NCBI RefSeq assembly: GCF_028128765.1
Contig: NZ_LBJG01000089.1
Location: 1-64,000 of the forward strand
Reading direction: 5' to 3'
DNA: 64,000 nt
Source of the DNA: Bradyrhizobium sp. CCBAU 51627
GTDB taxonomy: Bacteria > Pseudomonadota > Alphaproteobacteria > Rhizobiales > Xanthobacteraceae
This document shows positions 52,169 through 60,640 of the stretch, piece by piece. The translations under genes and the position numbers were made by a program. The notes beneath the pieces were generated by a model. That model made no database searches and was not told the origin of the DNA. It worked only from the letters and a program-made list of their open reading frames with translations. Numbering within the stretch: the stretch's first letter is position 1; the number at the start of each line of letters is the position of its first letter.

Positions 52169-53538
52169 GCACCGCGGCAATCTTCGGCAGCTATGTGCTG
52201 TCACGCAAGGACGGTGCGCAGGATGTGCTGCGCGACCATTGGGTTCTGATCGAAGGCAAGAGGATCGCCGCGATCACGCGCGATAAGCCGCACGCGGATC
52301 AGGTCTACGACCGTCCCGGCCGCTTCGTGCTGCCGGGCCTGTTGAACCTGCACAATCACTGCTTCTCCGAAGCTGTCGCGCGCAGCCACAGCGAGGACGG
52401 CAACGGCCGCAAGAACAATCAGAGCATCGTCTATACGGTGCTGCTGCCGCTGACCAAGCGCGGCGCCGAGATCCTGTCGGCCCAAGAGCGGCTCGCCGTG
52501 GCGCGGCTCGGCATCCTTCAGCTCCTCAAGGGCGGCGCCACCACGGTGATGGAGCCGTTCCGCAATTCGATCCCGGAGATGTTCGACGCAGCGGAGGAGA
52601 TGGGCATCCGCTTCTACGGCGCGCCGTATCTGTTCTCGACGTCCGATGCCAAGGCGGGCTCCGATGGTGTGGTCCAATATTCCGGGGACGACGGCGCTGC
52701 CGACATGGCGACATGGGATGCGCTCTACCAGCGCTGGAACAATCGCGGCGATGGCCGCATCAGCCTGGCGATGAGCCCGCACGCCACCGACACCTGCGGC
52801 CCCGATCTCTTGAAGGCCTGCGCCACGCGGGCGCGCGAGCTTGGCGTGCCCATCACGACGCATCTGGCGCAGAGCCACGCCGAGGTCGAGACCATCGGCA
52901 AACGGTACGGTGGGCGAACGCCGGCGGAATATCTCGATTGGCTTGGCTTGCTCGCCCCGGACTTGCTCGCGGCGCACTGCGTTGCGAGCACAGATGACGA
53001 TCTGAAGCTCATGGCGGCGCGCGGTGCGACCGTGCTGAACTGCCCGCGCGTGTTTGCGCGCAGAGGCGTCACGGCGGCGTTCAGCCGATTTGCGGAACAT
53101 GGGGTCCGCACCGTCGTCGGTACCGACGGCTACAACATGGACCTGCTCGGTGAGCTCAACGCCGCCTCGATCATCTCCAAGACGTCGTCGCAGCGTGGCG
53201 ACGTCGCCAACTCTCCCGAGTTGATCGAGTCGGTTACCGCGACGGCAGCCGGCGTCATCAAGCGACCGGACCTCGGGGTGATCGTGCCGGGCGCGACCGC
53301 CGATCTCACCGTGGTCGATCTCTCCCATCCGCACCTTCAGCCGCACTATGATCCACGGCGCGTACTGGTCGCGCTGGCCAATCGCGCCAATATCGATCAG
53401 GTGATCGTCGATGGACGCGTGCTCGTTGATATGGGTCGTTATGCCCGCGGCGATGAAGCCGCAATCACGTCGGCCGGCGCGGCCGCGATTCGCAAAATAT
53501 GGGAGCTTCCGGAAGCGCGCGAAGTGCTGGCCGGATGA
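52165..53538 (+). CDS. TRZ/ATZ-type amidohydrolase
   Basis: A 457-residue metal-dependent amidohydrolase of the cytosine deaminase/chlorohydrolase branch. The metal motif HxH is at H63/H65 (NLHNHCFSEA), followed by ITTHLAQSHAE, AAHCV and the catalytic aspartate in GTDGYNMD. A small beta-sandwich is formed by both ends (WVLIEGKRIAAITRD and GATADLTVVDLSHPHL). Such enzymes deaminate or hydrolyse ring-bound amino, amide or chloro groups. With the racemase, carbamoylase and NodB-fold hydrolase it suggests breakdown of a cyclic nitrogen compound. It is coupled by ATGA to the preceding binding-protein gene. Confidence 0.9.
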   Translation: MSTAAIFGSYVLSRKDGAQDVLRDHWVLIEGKRIAAITRDKPHADQVYDRPGRFVLPGLLNLHNHCFSEAVARSHSEDGNGRKNNQSIVYTVLLPLTKRGAEILSAQERLAVARLGILQLLKGGATTVMEPFRNSIPEMFDAAEEMGIRFYGAPYLFSTSDAKAGSDGVVQYSGDDGAADMATWDALYQRWNNRGDGRISLAMSPHATDTCGPDLLKACATRARELGVPITTHLAQSHAEVETIGKRYGGRTPAEYLDWLGLLAPDLLAAHCVASTDDDLKLMAARGATVLNCPRVFARRGVTAAFSRFAEHGVRTVVGTDGYNMDLLGELNAASIISKTSSQRGDVANSPELIESVTATAAGVIKRPDLGVIVPGATADLTVVDLSHPHLQPHYDPRRVLVALANRANIDQVIVDGRVLVDMGRYARGDEAAITSAGAAAIRKIWELPEAREVLAG

Positions 53539-53605
53539 TTGGGGTGCCACGAGTTGCGCCTCGGCGTGGAATCCGACGTGAGATCGCAGAGAGAGGGGCT
53601 ATTGA

Positions 53606-54442
53606 ATGAATAAGTGTCTTGCAGGTCTGGGTCTGGCCATTGCCTGGTTTGGTGTGACGACGGTTGGGGCCGCCCAGCTCCCTGAACGCATCAAATCCGC
53701 GGGGAAGGTGACTGTCGCGACCCAGCCGGTCTATCCGCCGATGGAGTACAAAGATCCGGCGACGGGAGAACTGAAGGGGCTGGACATCGACCTCGGCCGA
53801 GCGCTCGCCAAACAGCTGGGCGTGGAGGTCAATTGGTCAGAAACCGCCTTCGAACAGATCATCCCCGCAGTGACGACCGGCCGGGCCGATCTCGTTCATT
53901 CGGGAATGTCTGACCTTCCAAAGCGCCGCGAAGCCCTTGATTTCCTCGACTATATGAAGTCGGGCCCGCAGTTCTACAGTGTCGTCTCGCGGAAGGACGA
54001 CTTCAGGACGCCGGCCGATCTCTGCGGCAAGACCATTGGCATGAGCAGGGTGACGTTGTTCCCGGATCAAGCCACGAAGTGGAGTGCGCAGAATTGCGAA
54101 GCGTCGGGTAAGCCGCCTATCGTCATTTTCGGCACCCAAAGCTCAGCCGATGCTCGCACCCAACTCAGGCAGGGGCGCGTTGACGCGGTCGTCCAGGGAG
54201 CGGAAACGCTTCCTTTCCTGATGGGTCAGGAGAAGGATACGTATCTCCTGATCGGTGAGCCGTTCGACCACGTCTACCAGGGGATTGGTTTCGCGAAGGG
54301 CGCCCCCGGCTTGCGTGATAGCTACGCAGCTGCGTTTCGAGTGCTCATGGAAAACGGCGAGTATCGAAAGATCCTTGCCAGCCATGGGCTCGAAGCGCTT
54401 GCGCTCGATGGCGTGTATATCAACGGCGAGCGCGTCAAGTAG
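53606..54442 (+). CDS. Amino-acid-type ABC transporter substrate-binding protein (third of three)
   Basis: A 278-residue SBP_bac_3 protein, signal peptide cut near VGA, mature start QLPERIKSAGKVTVATQPVY with PMEYKDPATGELKGLDIDLG and VHSGMSDLPKRREALDFLDY. It is closely similar to the two paralogues 5-8 kb upstream. GAGAGGGG lies about 10 bases before the ATG. A gap of 67 bases separates it from the amidohydrolase gene, and a strong terminator follows the stop, so it is the last gene of the operon. Its composition is slightly less GC-rich than its paralogues, suggesting it joined the locus separately. Confidence 0.9.
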   Translation: MNKCLAGLGLAIAWFGVTTVGAAQLPERIKSAGKVTVATQPVYPPMEYKDPATGELKGLDIDLGRALAKQLGVEVNWSETAFEQIIPAVTTGRADLVHSGMSDLPKRREALDFLDYMKSGPQFYSVVSRKDDFRTPADLCGKTIGMSRVTLFPDQATKWSAQNCEASGKPPIVIFGTQSSADARTQLRQGRVDAVVQGAETLPFLMGQEKDTYLLIGEPFDHVYQGIGFAKGAPGLRDSYAAAFRVLMENGEYRKILASHGLEALALDGVYINGERVK

Positions 54443-54448
54443 ACCTCG

Positions 54449-54483
54449 TGCGGATCAAGGCGCCGGCCTTGGTCCGCATTTTC
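54449..54483 (+). terminator. Rho-independent terminator of the amide operon
   Basis: TGCGGATCAAGGC (54449-54461) pairs over 13 positions, one of them a wobble, with GCCTTGGTCCGCA (54466-54478) around a GCCG loop and is followed by TTTTC. It lies 7 bases after the third binding-protein gene. Confidence 0.85.
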
Positions 54484-54542
54484 GTTCGACATTGGGCGAC
54501 GCGGGATTCCATAGCGGCCCGCGACCTCGATGATCGAGCCGC

Positions 54543-55547
54543 CTAATAGCTATTGAAAGCCTGTTGCAACTGATCGGCGTCTTTGCCACATGCGATGCCG
54601 AGCATCGCCAAAATTCTTGCCTTTTGTGGCGTTAGTGAACCTGCGGTGATGATGCCCAGCTCTGCATCGCTATTCAGAGGCGCGACAATGCCCTGCCCGG
54701 TTCGGCTGGCGCGGATGAAAACGACGCCTGCATCGCGTGCGAGCGCTGCACCCTCGCGCAGCCCGGGCGACAGGCTTCCGTTGCCGGTGCCCGCAACGAC
54801 GATCGCCTCTGAACCAGCATCGACAGATGCCCGGCAAAGGTGAGTGCCCGCTGCCTGATGATCGAACAGAATATCGACCTGAGGAAGCTCATGCAGGGCG
54901 TTGATGTCGAATTCGCTGGATGCCGTGTGCCGCTGTACCGGCGAATGGAAAAATCGGGCGGCATTTCCGGACACCTCGCCCAAAAGGCCGAATTTCGATC
55001 CCTGAATCGCGTCGATTGAGGTGGTGTCCCGCTTCATGACGTCCCGCGCGCCGTAGACGTGGCCGTTGGCCACCACCAGAACACCCATGCCCCGAGAAGA
55101 TGGTGTTGTCGCCGTGACGACGGCGTTGAAAAAATTGAGTGGTCCATCCGAGCTCAGCGATCTGGCCGGACGCATCGCGCCGACCACCACGACCGGCTTG
55201 GTCGTTCGAAGCACAAGATGCAGGAAATACGCACTTTCTTCGAGCGTATCGGTGCCGTGGGTGATGACAACGGCATCTGTGCCGGGGTCAACCAGCACCT
55301 CCGAGACGCAGCGCGCAAGGCTCAGCAGAATCGAATTGTCTATCTTGTGGCTGCCGACGTTGATGGCCTGGATGCCGCGAAGATCGGCGAGTTTGGCTGC
55401 GTCCGGGACCGCAGCCAAAATCTGCTCAACGGAGTCGCTGACATCATAGTTGTGAAAATCGGTGGAAACGGCCGCGGAAGACGCAATGGTGCCGCCCGTT
55501 CCCACCACGACGACGCACGGTCGGCGCTTGCTCGTGTCTTCAATCAT
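54543..55547 (-). CDS. Asparaginase family protein, cytosolic
   Basis: A 334-residue asparaginase. The first nucleophile motif is GTGGTIASS (T20), the second HGTDTLEE (T99/D100), with the catalytic lysine in TTKPVVVVGAMRP (about K117). It hydrolyses L-asparagine, perhaps also glutamine, to the acid and ammonia. No signal peptide is present, unlike periplasmic type II enzymes. ATG 55547 is chosen because the family begins there (VVVVGTGGT); a longer frame to 55646 lacks support. It converges on the amide operon and is probably a functional neighbour, releasing ammonia from an amide product. Its GC content is a little lower than the flanks. Confidence 0.92.
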   Translation of the reverse strand: MIEDTSKRRPCVVVVGTGGTIASSAAVSTDFHNYDVSDSVEQILAAVPDAAKLADLRGIQAINVGSHKIDNSILLSLARCVSEVLVDPGTDAVVITHGTDTLEESAYFLHLVLRTTKPVVVVGAMRPARSLSSDGPLNFFNAVVTATTPSSRGMGVLVVANGHVYGARDVMKRDTTSIDAIQGSKFGLLGEVSGNAARFFHSPVQRHTASSEFDINALHELPQVDILFDHQAAGTHLCRASVDAGSEAIVVAGTGNGSLSPGLREGAALARDAGVVFIRASRTGQGIVAPLNSDAELGIITAGSLTPQKARILAMLGIACGKDADQLQQAFNSY

Positions 55548-55674
55548 TGCTCTCGCTTCAATGTGCCGCAAAATGCCCGGTCTTTGAGGGCAGCTTCGGA
55601 TCGCGCGCTGTCCATTCACATCTACCGTGACTTCGTCCGCATGCAAGCGTTTGATGACAGGCCGCGTTCAACGG

Positions 55675-56574
55675 CTAGCCCTCGAACTCCACCAGCGACT
55701 TGCGCATCATCTCGACCAGGTCGAGCGCCACCGGCGAAGGGCTGCGCTGCGCGGGAAAAACGGCGGAGAATTCGAAATCGATGCGCGGCAGGAAGCGGCG
55801 CACGACGACGCCGCGGGTGGAGAACTCCTGCGCTGTGAAGGGGTCGCAGATCGCAACGCCAAGCCCTGATGACACCAGGCCGCACATGATCTCCGACAGC
55901 GCTGTCTCCACGCGCAGCACGCGGCGAACATCGTGGCGATGGAAGATCTGGTCGACAAGATGTCGGCTCGACGACCCCGCGGAAAGCGAGACGAACGTCT
56001 CGCCCTCGAAGTCGCGCGGCTCCAGGACTTGCTTTTCCGCGAGGCGATGTCCGGTCGGCAGCACCGCGACGCGCGCGGGCGCCGGCAACGTCATGCTCGG
56101 CAGGCCGGAATGCGCGATCGGGACCTCGGCGAAGCCGACGTCGCATTGATTGTTCAGCACCCAGTCGACCACGATCGGCGAGATCACGCCGAAAAAGGCG
56201 AGGTTGAGGTTCGGTCGATCCTTCAGGAAACGTCCGGTGAGCCGCGGCAAATAGCCGTTCGACAGCGCCGGCAATGCTGCGATCCGCAGCGAGCCGGTGC
56301 GGCGGCCGCGGATTTCTTCCGCCGCCGCAGTGATGCGCTCCAGACCGATGAAGGAACGCTCCACTTCAGTATAGAGCGCCATCGCCGCCGCGGTCGGCAC
56401 GAGACCAGTGCCGCGCCGCTCGAACAATTCCATCTTCAGCAGCGCCTGCAAGTCGCGCAGCAACCGGCTGACCGCCGGCTGGGTGACTTTCATCAGCGCC
56501 GCCGCCTCGGTCACGCTGCCCGTGAGCATCGTCGCGCGGAAGGCCTCCACCTGCCGCGAATTGATCCGCGCCAT
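55675..56574 (-). CDS. LysR-family transcriptional regulator (divergent to the polyamine/opine-type transporter)
   Basis: A 299-residue LTTR. Helix-turn-helix VTEAAALMKVTQPAVSRLLR near the N-terminus, effector domain from LRIAALPALSNGYLPRLTG on. It resembles OccR/NocR-like regulators of opine genes, as far as I can judge by eye. It is divergent from the binding-protein gene at 56852 with 277 bases between, which hold an ACTTCCAT/ATGGAAGT dyad. It probably activates the downstream transporter and dehydrogenase genes when a substrate such as an opine or amino-acid derivative is present. Confidence 0.92.
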   Translation of the reverse strand: MARINSRQVEAFRATMLTGSVTEAAALMKVTQPAVSRLLRDLQALLKMELFERRGTGLVPTAAAMALYTEVERSFIGLERITAAAEEIRGRRTGSLRIAALPALSNGYLPRLTGRFLKDRPNLNLAFFGVISPIVVDWVLNNQCDVGFAEVPIAHSGLPSMTLPAPARVAVLPTGHRLAEKQVLEPRDFEGETFVSLSAGSSSRHLVDQIFHRHDVRRVLRVETALSEIMCGLVSSGLGVAICDPFTAQEFSTRGVVVRRFLPRIDFEFSAVFPAQRSPSPVALDLVEMMRKSLVEFEG

Positions 56575-56582
56575 TTCTTGTC

Positions 56583-56638
56583 ACTTCCATAACATTTGAT
56601 CATGCAGAGGGTGCCATTATTCATTGGACGATGGAAGT
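56583..56638. promoter_or_regulatory. Dyad near the second LysR gene, candidate operator region
   Basis: ACTTCCAT (56583-56590) and ATGGAAGT (56631-56638) are exact inverse complements 40 bases apart, starting 9 bases upstream of the regulator start. ATAA and TTAT half-sites lie inside. The wide spacing suits a LysR tetramer that binds two sites, but chance cannot be excluded. Confidence 0.35.
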
Positions 56639-56851
56639 ATAGGTCTGCGATCTTTTTCATCAGAGCTGAAGTCGGCCCGCTTTTTCGGCAGATCGGAGGG
56701 GGTTCAAACCCCTCCAAATTGCGCCAAAGCCCTCTGGACAGGGGCCGGAGCCCGGTTTCTCGAGGGATCGGCGCGGAAGGAAATGTGGCAATGCGCTTCA
56801 GCCGGGGATTTGTCGGCACGTCACCTCATTCCGGTATGGAGATCGGTCCAC

Positions 56852-57889
56852 ATGAAGACTTTCCGCCTTTTGACCGCGGTCAGCATCGCAGCGCTCATCG
56901 CCGTCCCGACGGCCGCCTCGGCCCAGCAGAAAACGCTCTATGTCGCCGGCTATGGCGGCTCGTTCGAGAAGACCATCCGCGACGAGGTGATCCCGACCTT
57001 CGAGAAGGAGAATAACGTCAAGGTCGAGTACGTCGCCGGCAATTCCACCGACACCCTGGCCAAGCTCCAGGCACAGAAGGGCAACCAGCAGATCGACGTC
57101 GCCATCGTCGACGACGGCCCGATGTACCAGGCGATCCAGCTCGGTTTCTGCGGCAAGCTCGACGGGCTGCCGGCCGCCGATCTCTACGATACCGCGCGCT
57201 TCAAGGACGATCGCGCGGTCGCGATCGGCATCGTCGCCACGGGGCTGATGTACAACACCAAGGTGTTCAAAGAGAAAGGCTGGGCGCCGCCGACCTCGTG
57301 GAACGATCTGAAGGACACGAAATACGCCAAGCAGCTCGTGATCCCGCCGATCAACAACACCTATGGTCTCGAAGCGCTGGTGATGCTGTCGAAGATGAAT
57401 GGCGGCGGCGAGTCCAACGTCGATTCCGGCTTCAAGATCTTCAAGGAAGAGATCAATCCGAATGTGCTCGCCTATGAGCCGTCACCGGGCAAGATGACCG
57501 AGCTGTTCCAGTCCGGCCAGGCCGTGATCGCGGTGTGGGGCACGGGGCGCGTGCAGAGTTTTGCCAACACCGGCTTTCCCGTTGACTTTGTCTATCCGAA
57601 GGAAGGTGCCGCAACGCTGCTGACGACGGCCTGTCCGATCGCCAAGCCCAATGCTTCGCCACTGGCATCCAGCTTTGTGAAGATGCTGCTCGATCCGAAA
57701 ATCCAGCTCGTGATGCTGAAGGACTATGGCTACGGCCCGGTGCTGAAATCGCTGAAGGTGCCGCCGGACCTCGGCAAGATGGCCCCGATCGGCGAGCGTG
57801 CGGCCAAGCTGTATAATCCGGACTGGACCACCATCAACGAGAAGCGCGAGGAGTGGACCAAGCGCTGGAACCGCGAGGTCGAGCGCTGA
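56852..57889 (+). CDS. Polyamine/opine-type ABC transporter substrate-binding protein
   Basis: A 345-residue SBP_bac_8 (PotD/AgaA-like) protein: signal peptide MKTFRLLTAVSIAALIAVPT cut after ASA, then QQKTLYVAGYGGSFEKTIRD and FEKENNVKVEYVAGNS, NQQIDVAIVDDGPMYQA. It belongs to the branch that binds spermidine/putrescine, opines or other amino compounds. GGAG lies 10 bases before the ATG. It is the first gene of an operon with ATPase, two permeases and a dehydrogenase. An N-terminal extension to 56624 is rejected as it lacks a start site and precedes the signal peptide. Confidence 0.92.
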   Translation: MKTFRLLTAVSIAALIAVPTAASAQQKTLYVAGYGGSFEKTIRDEVIPTFEKENNVKVEYVAGNSTDTLAKLQAQKGNQQIDVAIVDDGPMYQAIQLGFCGKLDGLPAADLYDTARFKDDRAVAIGIVATGLMYNTKVFKEKGWAPPTSWNDLKDTKYAKQLVIPPINNTYGLEALVMLSKMNGGGESNVDSGFKIFKEEINPNVLAYEPSPGKMTELFQSGQAVIAVWGTGRVQSFANTGFPVDFVYPKEGAATLLTTACPIAKPNASPLASSFVKMLLDPKIQLVMLKDYGYGPVLKSLKVPPDLGKMAPIGERAAKLYNPDWTTINEKREEWTKRWNREVER

Positions 57890-57916
57890 TCTGATCGTCG
57901 ATAGCGGAGACAGCGC

Positions 57917-58957
57917 ATGGCCTATCTCGAGCTCGATCGGGTCGCCAAACAGTTCGGCGCGCAGACCGTGGTCGACGACTTCAGCCTGTCGGTGGGGAAG
58001 GGAGAGTTCATCTCTTTCCTCGGCCCTTCCGGCTGCGGCAAGACCACGACGCTGCAGATGATCGCGGGCTTCCTCGATCCCACGCGCGGCGCGATCCGCC
58101 TGGAGGGCAAGGACCTGACCGCGATCCATCCGGCCAAGCGCGGGCTCGGCATCGTGTTCCAGAGCTACGCGCTGTTTCCGCACATGAGCGCGGCGGAGAA
58201 CGTCGCCTTCGGCCTGGAGATGCGTGGCGTGCCGCGCGCTGATAGGGCCGAGCGCGTTCGCGCTGCGCTCGCGATGGTGGGCCTTGCCGGCTACGAGGAC
58301 CGCCATCCGCGCCGGATGTCCGGCGGCCAGCAGCAGCGCGTCGCGCTGGCGCGCGCACTGGTGATCAAGCCGAGTGTGCTCCTGCTCGACGAGCCCTTGT
58401 CGAATCTCGACGCCAAGCTGCGCGAGGAGATGCAGATCGAGCTCCGCCAGATTCAGCGCACCATCGGCACCACCACGATCCTCGTCACCCATGACCAGAA
58501 CGAGGCGATGTCGCTGTCGGACCGCATCGTCGTGATGAGCCAGGGCAGGATCGAACAGATCGGCACGCCGCAGGAGACCTATGAGAAGCCGGCTTCGGCT
58601 TTCGTTTCGCAATTCCTCGGCAAGACCAATGATTTCGCCGGATCGATCGACCGCACTGCGACGCCTCCGCGGCTGGTGGCGGGCTCGTGGAGCGCTCCAG
58701 CGCCCGCCGGCCTCAACGGTGCAATCACCGTCAGCATTCGTCCTGAACGAATCGGGTTCGGCGAGGCCGGCCTCAGTGCGAAGATCGTCACGCGCATCTT
58801 CCAGGGCAATCATTGGCTGTTCCAGTGCGAGAGCGAATGCGGCCCGGCGATCGTGATCCGGCAGAATGACGGCACAGCGCAGCCGGCCGAAGGCGAAGCG
58901 GTTCGCCTCGCTTGGCGGCCCGAGGACATGAGCGTACGCGCGAGGGCCAGCGCATGA
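57917..58957 (+). CDS. Polyamine/opine-type ABC transporter ATP-binding protein
   Basis: A 346-residue PotA-like ATPase. Walker A GPSGCGKTT, signature MSGGQQQRVALARALV, Walker B LLLDEPLSNLDAK and switch histidine LVTHDQNEAM are followed by a TOBE domain (about 265-346, with ISIRPERIGFGEA). It energises uptake through the two permeases that follow. Its stop overlaps the first permease start (ATGA). Confidence 0.95.
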   Translation: MAYLELDRVAKQFGAQTVVDDFSLSVGKGEFISFLGPSGCGKTTTLQMIAGFLDPTRGAIRLEGKDLTAIHPAKRGLGIVFQSYALFPHMSAAENVAFGLEMRGVPRADRAERVRAALAMVGLAGYEDRHPRRMSGGQQQRVALARALVIKPSVLLLDEPLSNLDAKLREEMQIELRQIQRTIGTTTILVTHDQNEAMSLSDRIVVMSQGRIEQIGTPQETYEKPASAFVSQFLGKTNDFAGSIDRTATPPRLVAGSWSAPAPAGLNGAITVSIRPERIGFGEAGLSAKIVTRIFQGNHWLFQCESECGPAIVIRQNDGTAQPAEGEAVRLAWRPEDMSVRARASA

Positions 58958-59829
58958 GCGCGGTCGCCGAGGAGCGCAACGCGCGTGCGCCATGGGCGCT
59001 AACGGCACCTGCTTTGATGCTGTTCATCGGCGTGCTGCTGATCCCGCTGGCAATGACGGTGATGCTGTCGTTCCACGATTGGGGCCAGTACAAGGGCATC
59101 GAGCCGGTCTTCATCCTCAAGAACTGGCGCGAGATCGCGACCGATCCCTATTACGCCGAGATGTTCTGGCGGACGTTTCGCATCGCCATCCTGACGACGC
59201 TCCTCACTGCTCTGCTCGGGGCACCCGAAGCCTACATCCTCAATCGCATGAGCGGCCGCTGGAAGAGCTTTTTCCTGCTGGTCATTCTCGGGCCGCTCTT
59301 GATCTCCGTGGTAGCGCGCACGCTCGGCTGGGCGCTGCTGTTCGGCGGCAATAACGGCCTCGTCAACAAGCTCCTGATGTCGCTCGGTGTGATCCACTCG
59401 CCTATTCCCTTCATGTTCACCGAAACCGGCATGGTGGTCGCACTCGCGCATGTGATGATGCCGTTCATGGTGCTGTCGGTGTGGGCGGCGCTGCAGCGCC
59501 TCGATCCGCAGATCGAGAATGCCGCGATGTCGCTCGGCGCCGGCCCCATCACGATCATCCGCCGCATCATCATGCCGCAGATCATGCCGGGCGTGCTGTC
59601 GGGCGCGATCATCGTGTTCTCGCTCTCGGCGAGCGCCTTCGCCACGCCCGCGATCATCGGCGGCCGCCGCCTCAAGGTCGCCGCGACACTCGCCTATGAC
59701 GAATTTCTCAACACGCTGAACTGGCCGCTCGGTGCGGCCGTCGCCACGCTGCTGCTGATCGCGCTGGTGCTGATCGTCATCGGCAGCAACGCGCTGATCG
59801 AGCGCCGCTATGCGGAGGTGTTCCGATGA
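58954..59829 (+). CDS. Polyamine/opine-type ABC transporter permease, first subunit
   Basis: A 291-residue PotB-like membrane protein with six predicted helices and the EAA loop ENAAMSLGAGPITIIRRIIMP. It begins with a 20-residue cytoplasmic lead and LTAPALMLFIGVLLIPLAM. It pairs with the next permease to form the channel. ATGA overlaps on both sides show tight translational coupling. Confidence 0.94.
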   Translation: MSAVAEERNARAPWALTAPALMLFIGVLLIPLAMTVMLSFHDWGQYKGIEPVFILKNWREIATDPYYAEMFWRTFRIAILTTLLTALLGAPEAYILNRMSGRWKSFFLLVILGPLLISVVARTLGWALLFGGNNGLVNKLLMSLGVIHSPIPFMFTETGMVVALAHVMMPFMVLSVWAALQRLDPQIENAAMSLGAGPITIIRRIIMPQIMPGVLSGAIIVFSLSASAFATPAIIGGRRLKVAATLAYDEFLNTLNWPLGAAVATLLLIALVLIVIGSNALIERRYAEVFR

Positions 59830-60632
59830 GACGGAACGGCCCGCTCGCGCTGATCTTCCACACCATCTTCGTCATCGTCATGGTGGCCCCGATCCTCGTC
59901 GTATGCCTCGTCGCCTTCACACCTGACGGTTTTCTCTCGCTGCCGACCAACGGTTTTTCGCTGCGCTGGTTCAGGGCAATCGGAAACTATCCCGAGTTCA
60001 TCCAGGCCTTCTGGGTCAGCCTCGGGCTCGGTGCGCTGTCTTCCTTGGTGGCTCTGCTGTTCGCGGTGCCTGCGGCGCTGGCGATCGCGCGCTACCGCTT
60101 CCGCGGCCGCGATGCGCTGGCAGCACTATTCCTGTCGCCTCTGATGATCCCGCATGTCGTGCTCGGCATCGCCTTCCTGCGCTTTTTCACCTCGACCGGG
60201 CTCGGCGGCAGTTTTGCCGCGCTGATCATCGCGCATGTCATCATCGTGTTTCCGTTCGCGCTGCGGCTGACGCTGGCGGCCGCGACCGGCATGGATCGCA
60301 CGGTCGAGATGGCCGCGGTCTCGCTCGGAGCTAACGGCTGGACGCTGTTCCGCCGCGTGACCTTGCCGCTGATCCTGCCCGGCGTTATCAGCGGCTGGGC
60401 GCTCGCCTTCATCCAGTCCTTCGACGATCTCACCATGACCGTGTTTCTTGCGGCACCGGGCACCGAGACATTGCCGGTGCGCATGTTCCTTTATATCCAG
60501 GACAACATCGATCCGCTGGTGACGTCGGTCTCGGCCTGCGTGATCGCTGTGACCCTGACCGCCCTCATTCTGCTCGACCGCTTCTACGGGCTCGACCGCG
60601 TGCTTGCCGGCAAGGGCGATCCGGGACGATAG
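59826..60632 (+). CDS. Polyamine/opine-type ABC transporter permease, second subunit
   Basis: A 268-residue PotC-like membrane protein with about six helices and the EAA loop EMAAVSLGANGWTLFRRVTLP. GFSLRWFRAIGNYPEF near the N-terminus is typical of the PotC branch. It is coupled by ATGA to the first permease gene and separated from the dehydrogenase gene by only 8 bases, so uptake and oxidation are coexpressed. Confidence 0.94.
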   Translation: MRRNGPLALIFHTIFVIVMVAPILVVCLVAFTPDGFLSLPTNGFSLRWFRAIGNYPEFIQAFWVSLGLGALSSLVALLFAVPAALAIARYRFRGRDALAALFLSPLMIPHVVLGIAFLRFFTSTGLGGSFAALIIAHVIIVFPFALRLTLAAATGMDRTVEMAAVSLGANGWTLFRRVTLPLILPGVISGWALAFIQSFDDLTMTVFLAAPGTETLPVRMFLYIQDNIDPLVTSVSACVIAVTLTALILLDRFYGLDRVLAGKGDPGR

Positions 60633-60640
60633 GAGAACAT

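Noticed and set aside
56690..56725. GGAGGGGGTTCAAACCCCTCC, resembling a tRNA T arm and possible attachment site
   Set aside because: No acceptor, D or anticodon arms can be drawn upstream and the following bases do not give a proper acceptor strand plus CCA. A simple palindrome is more likely.
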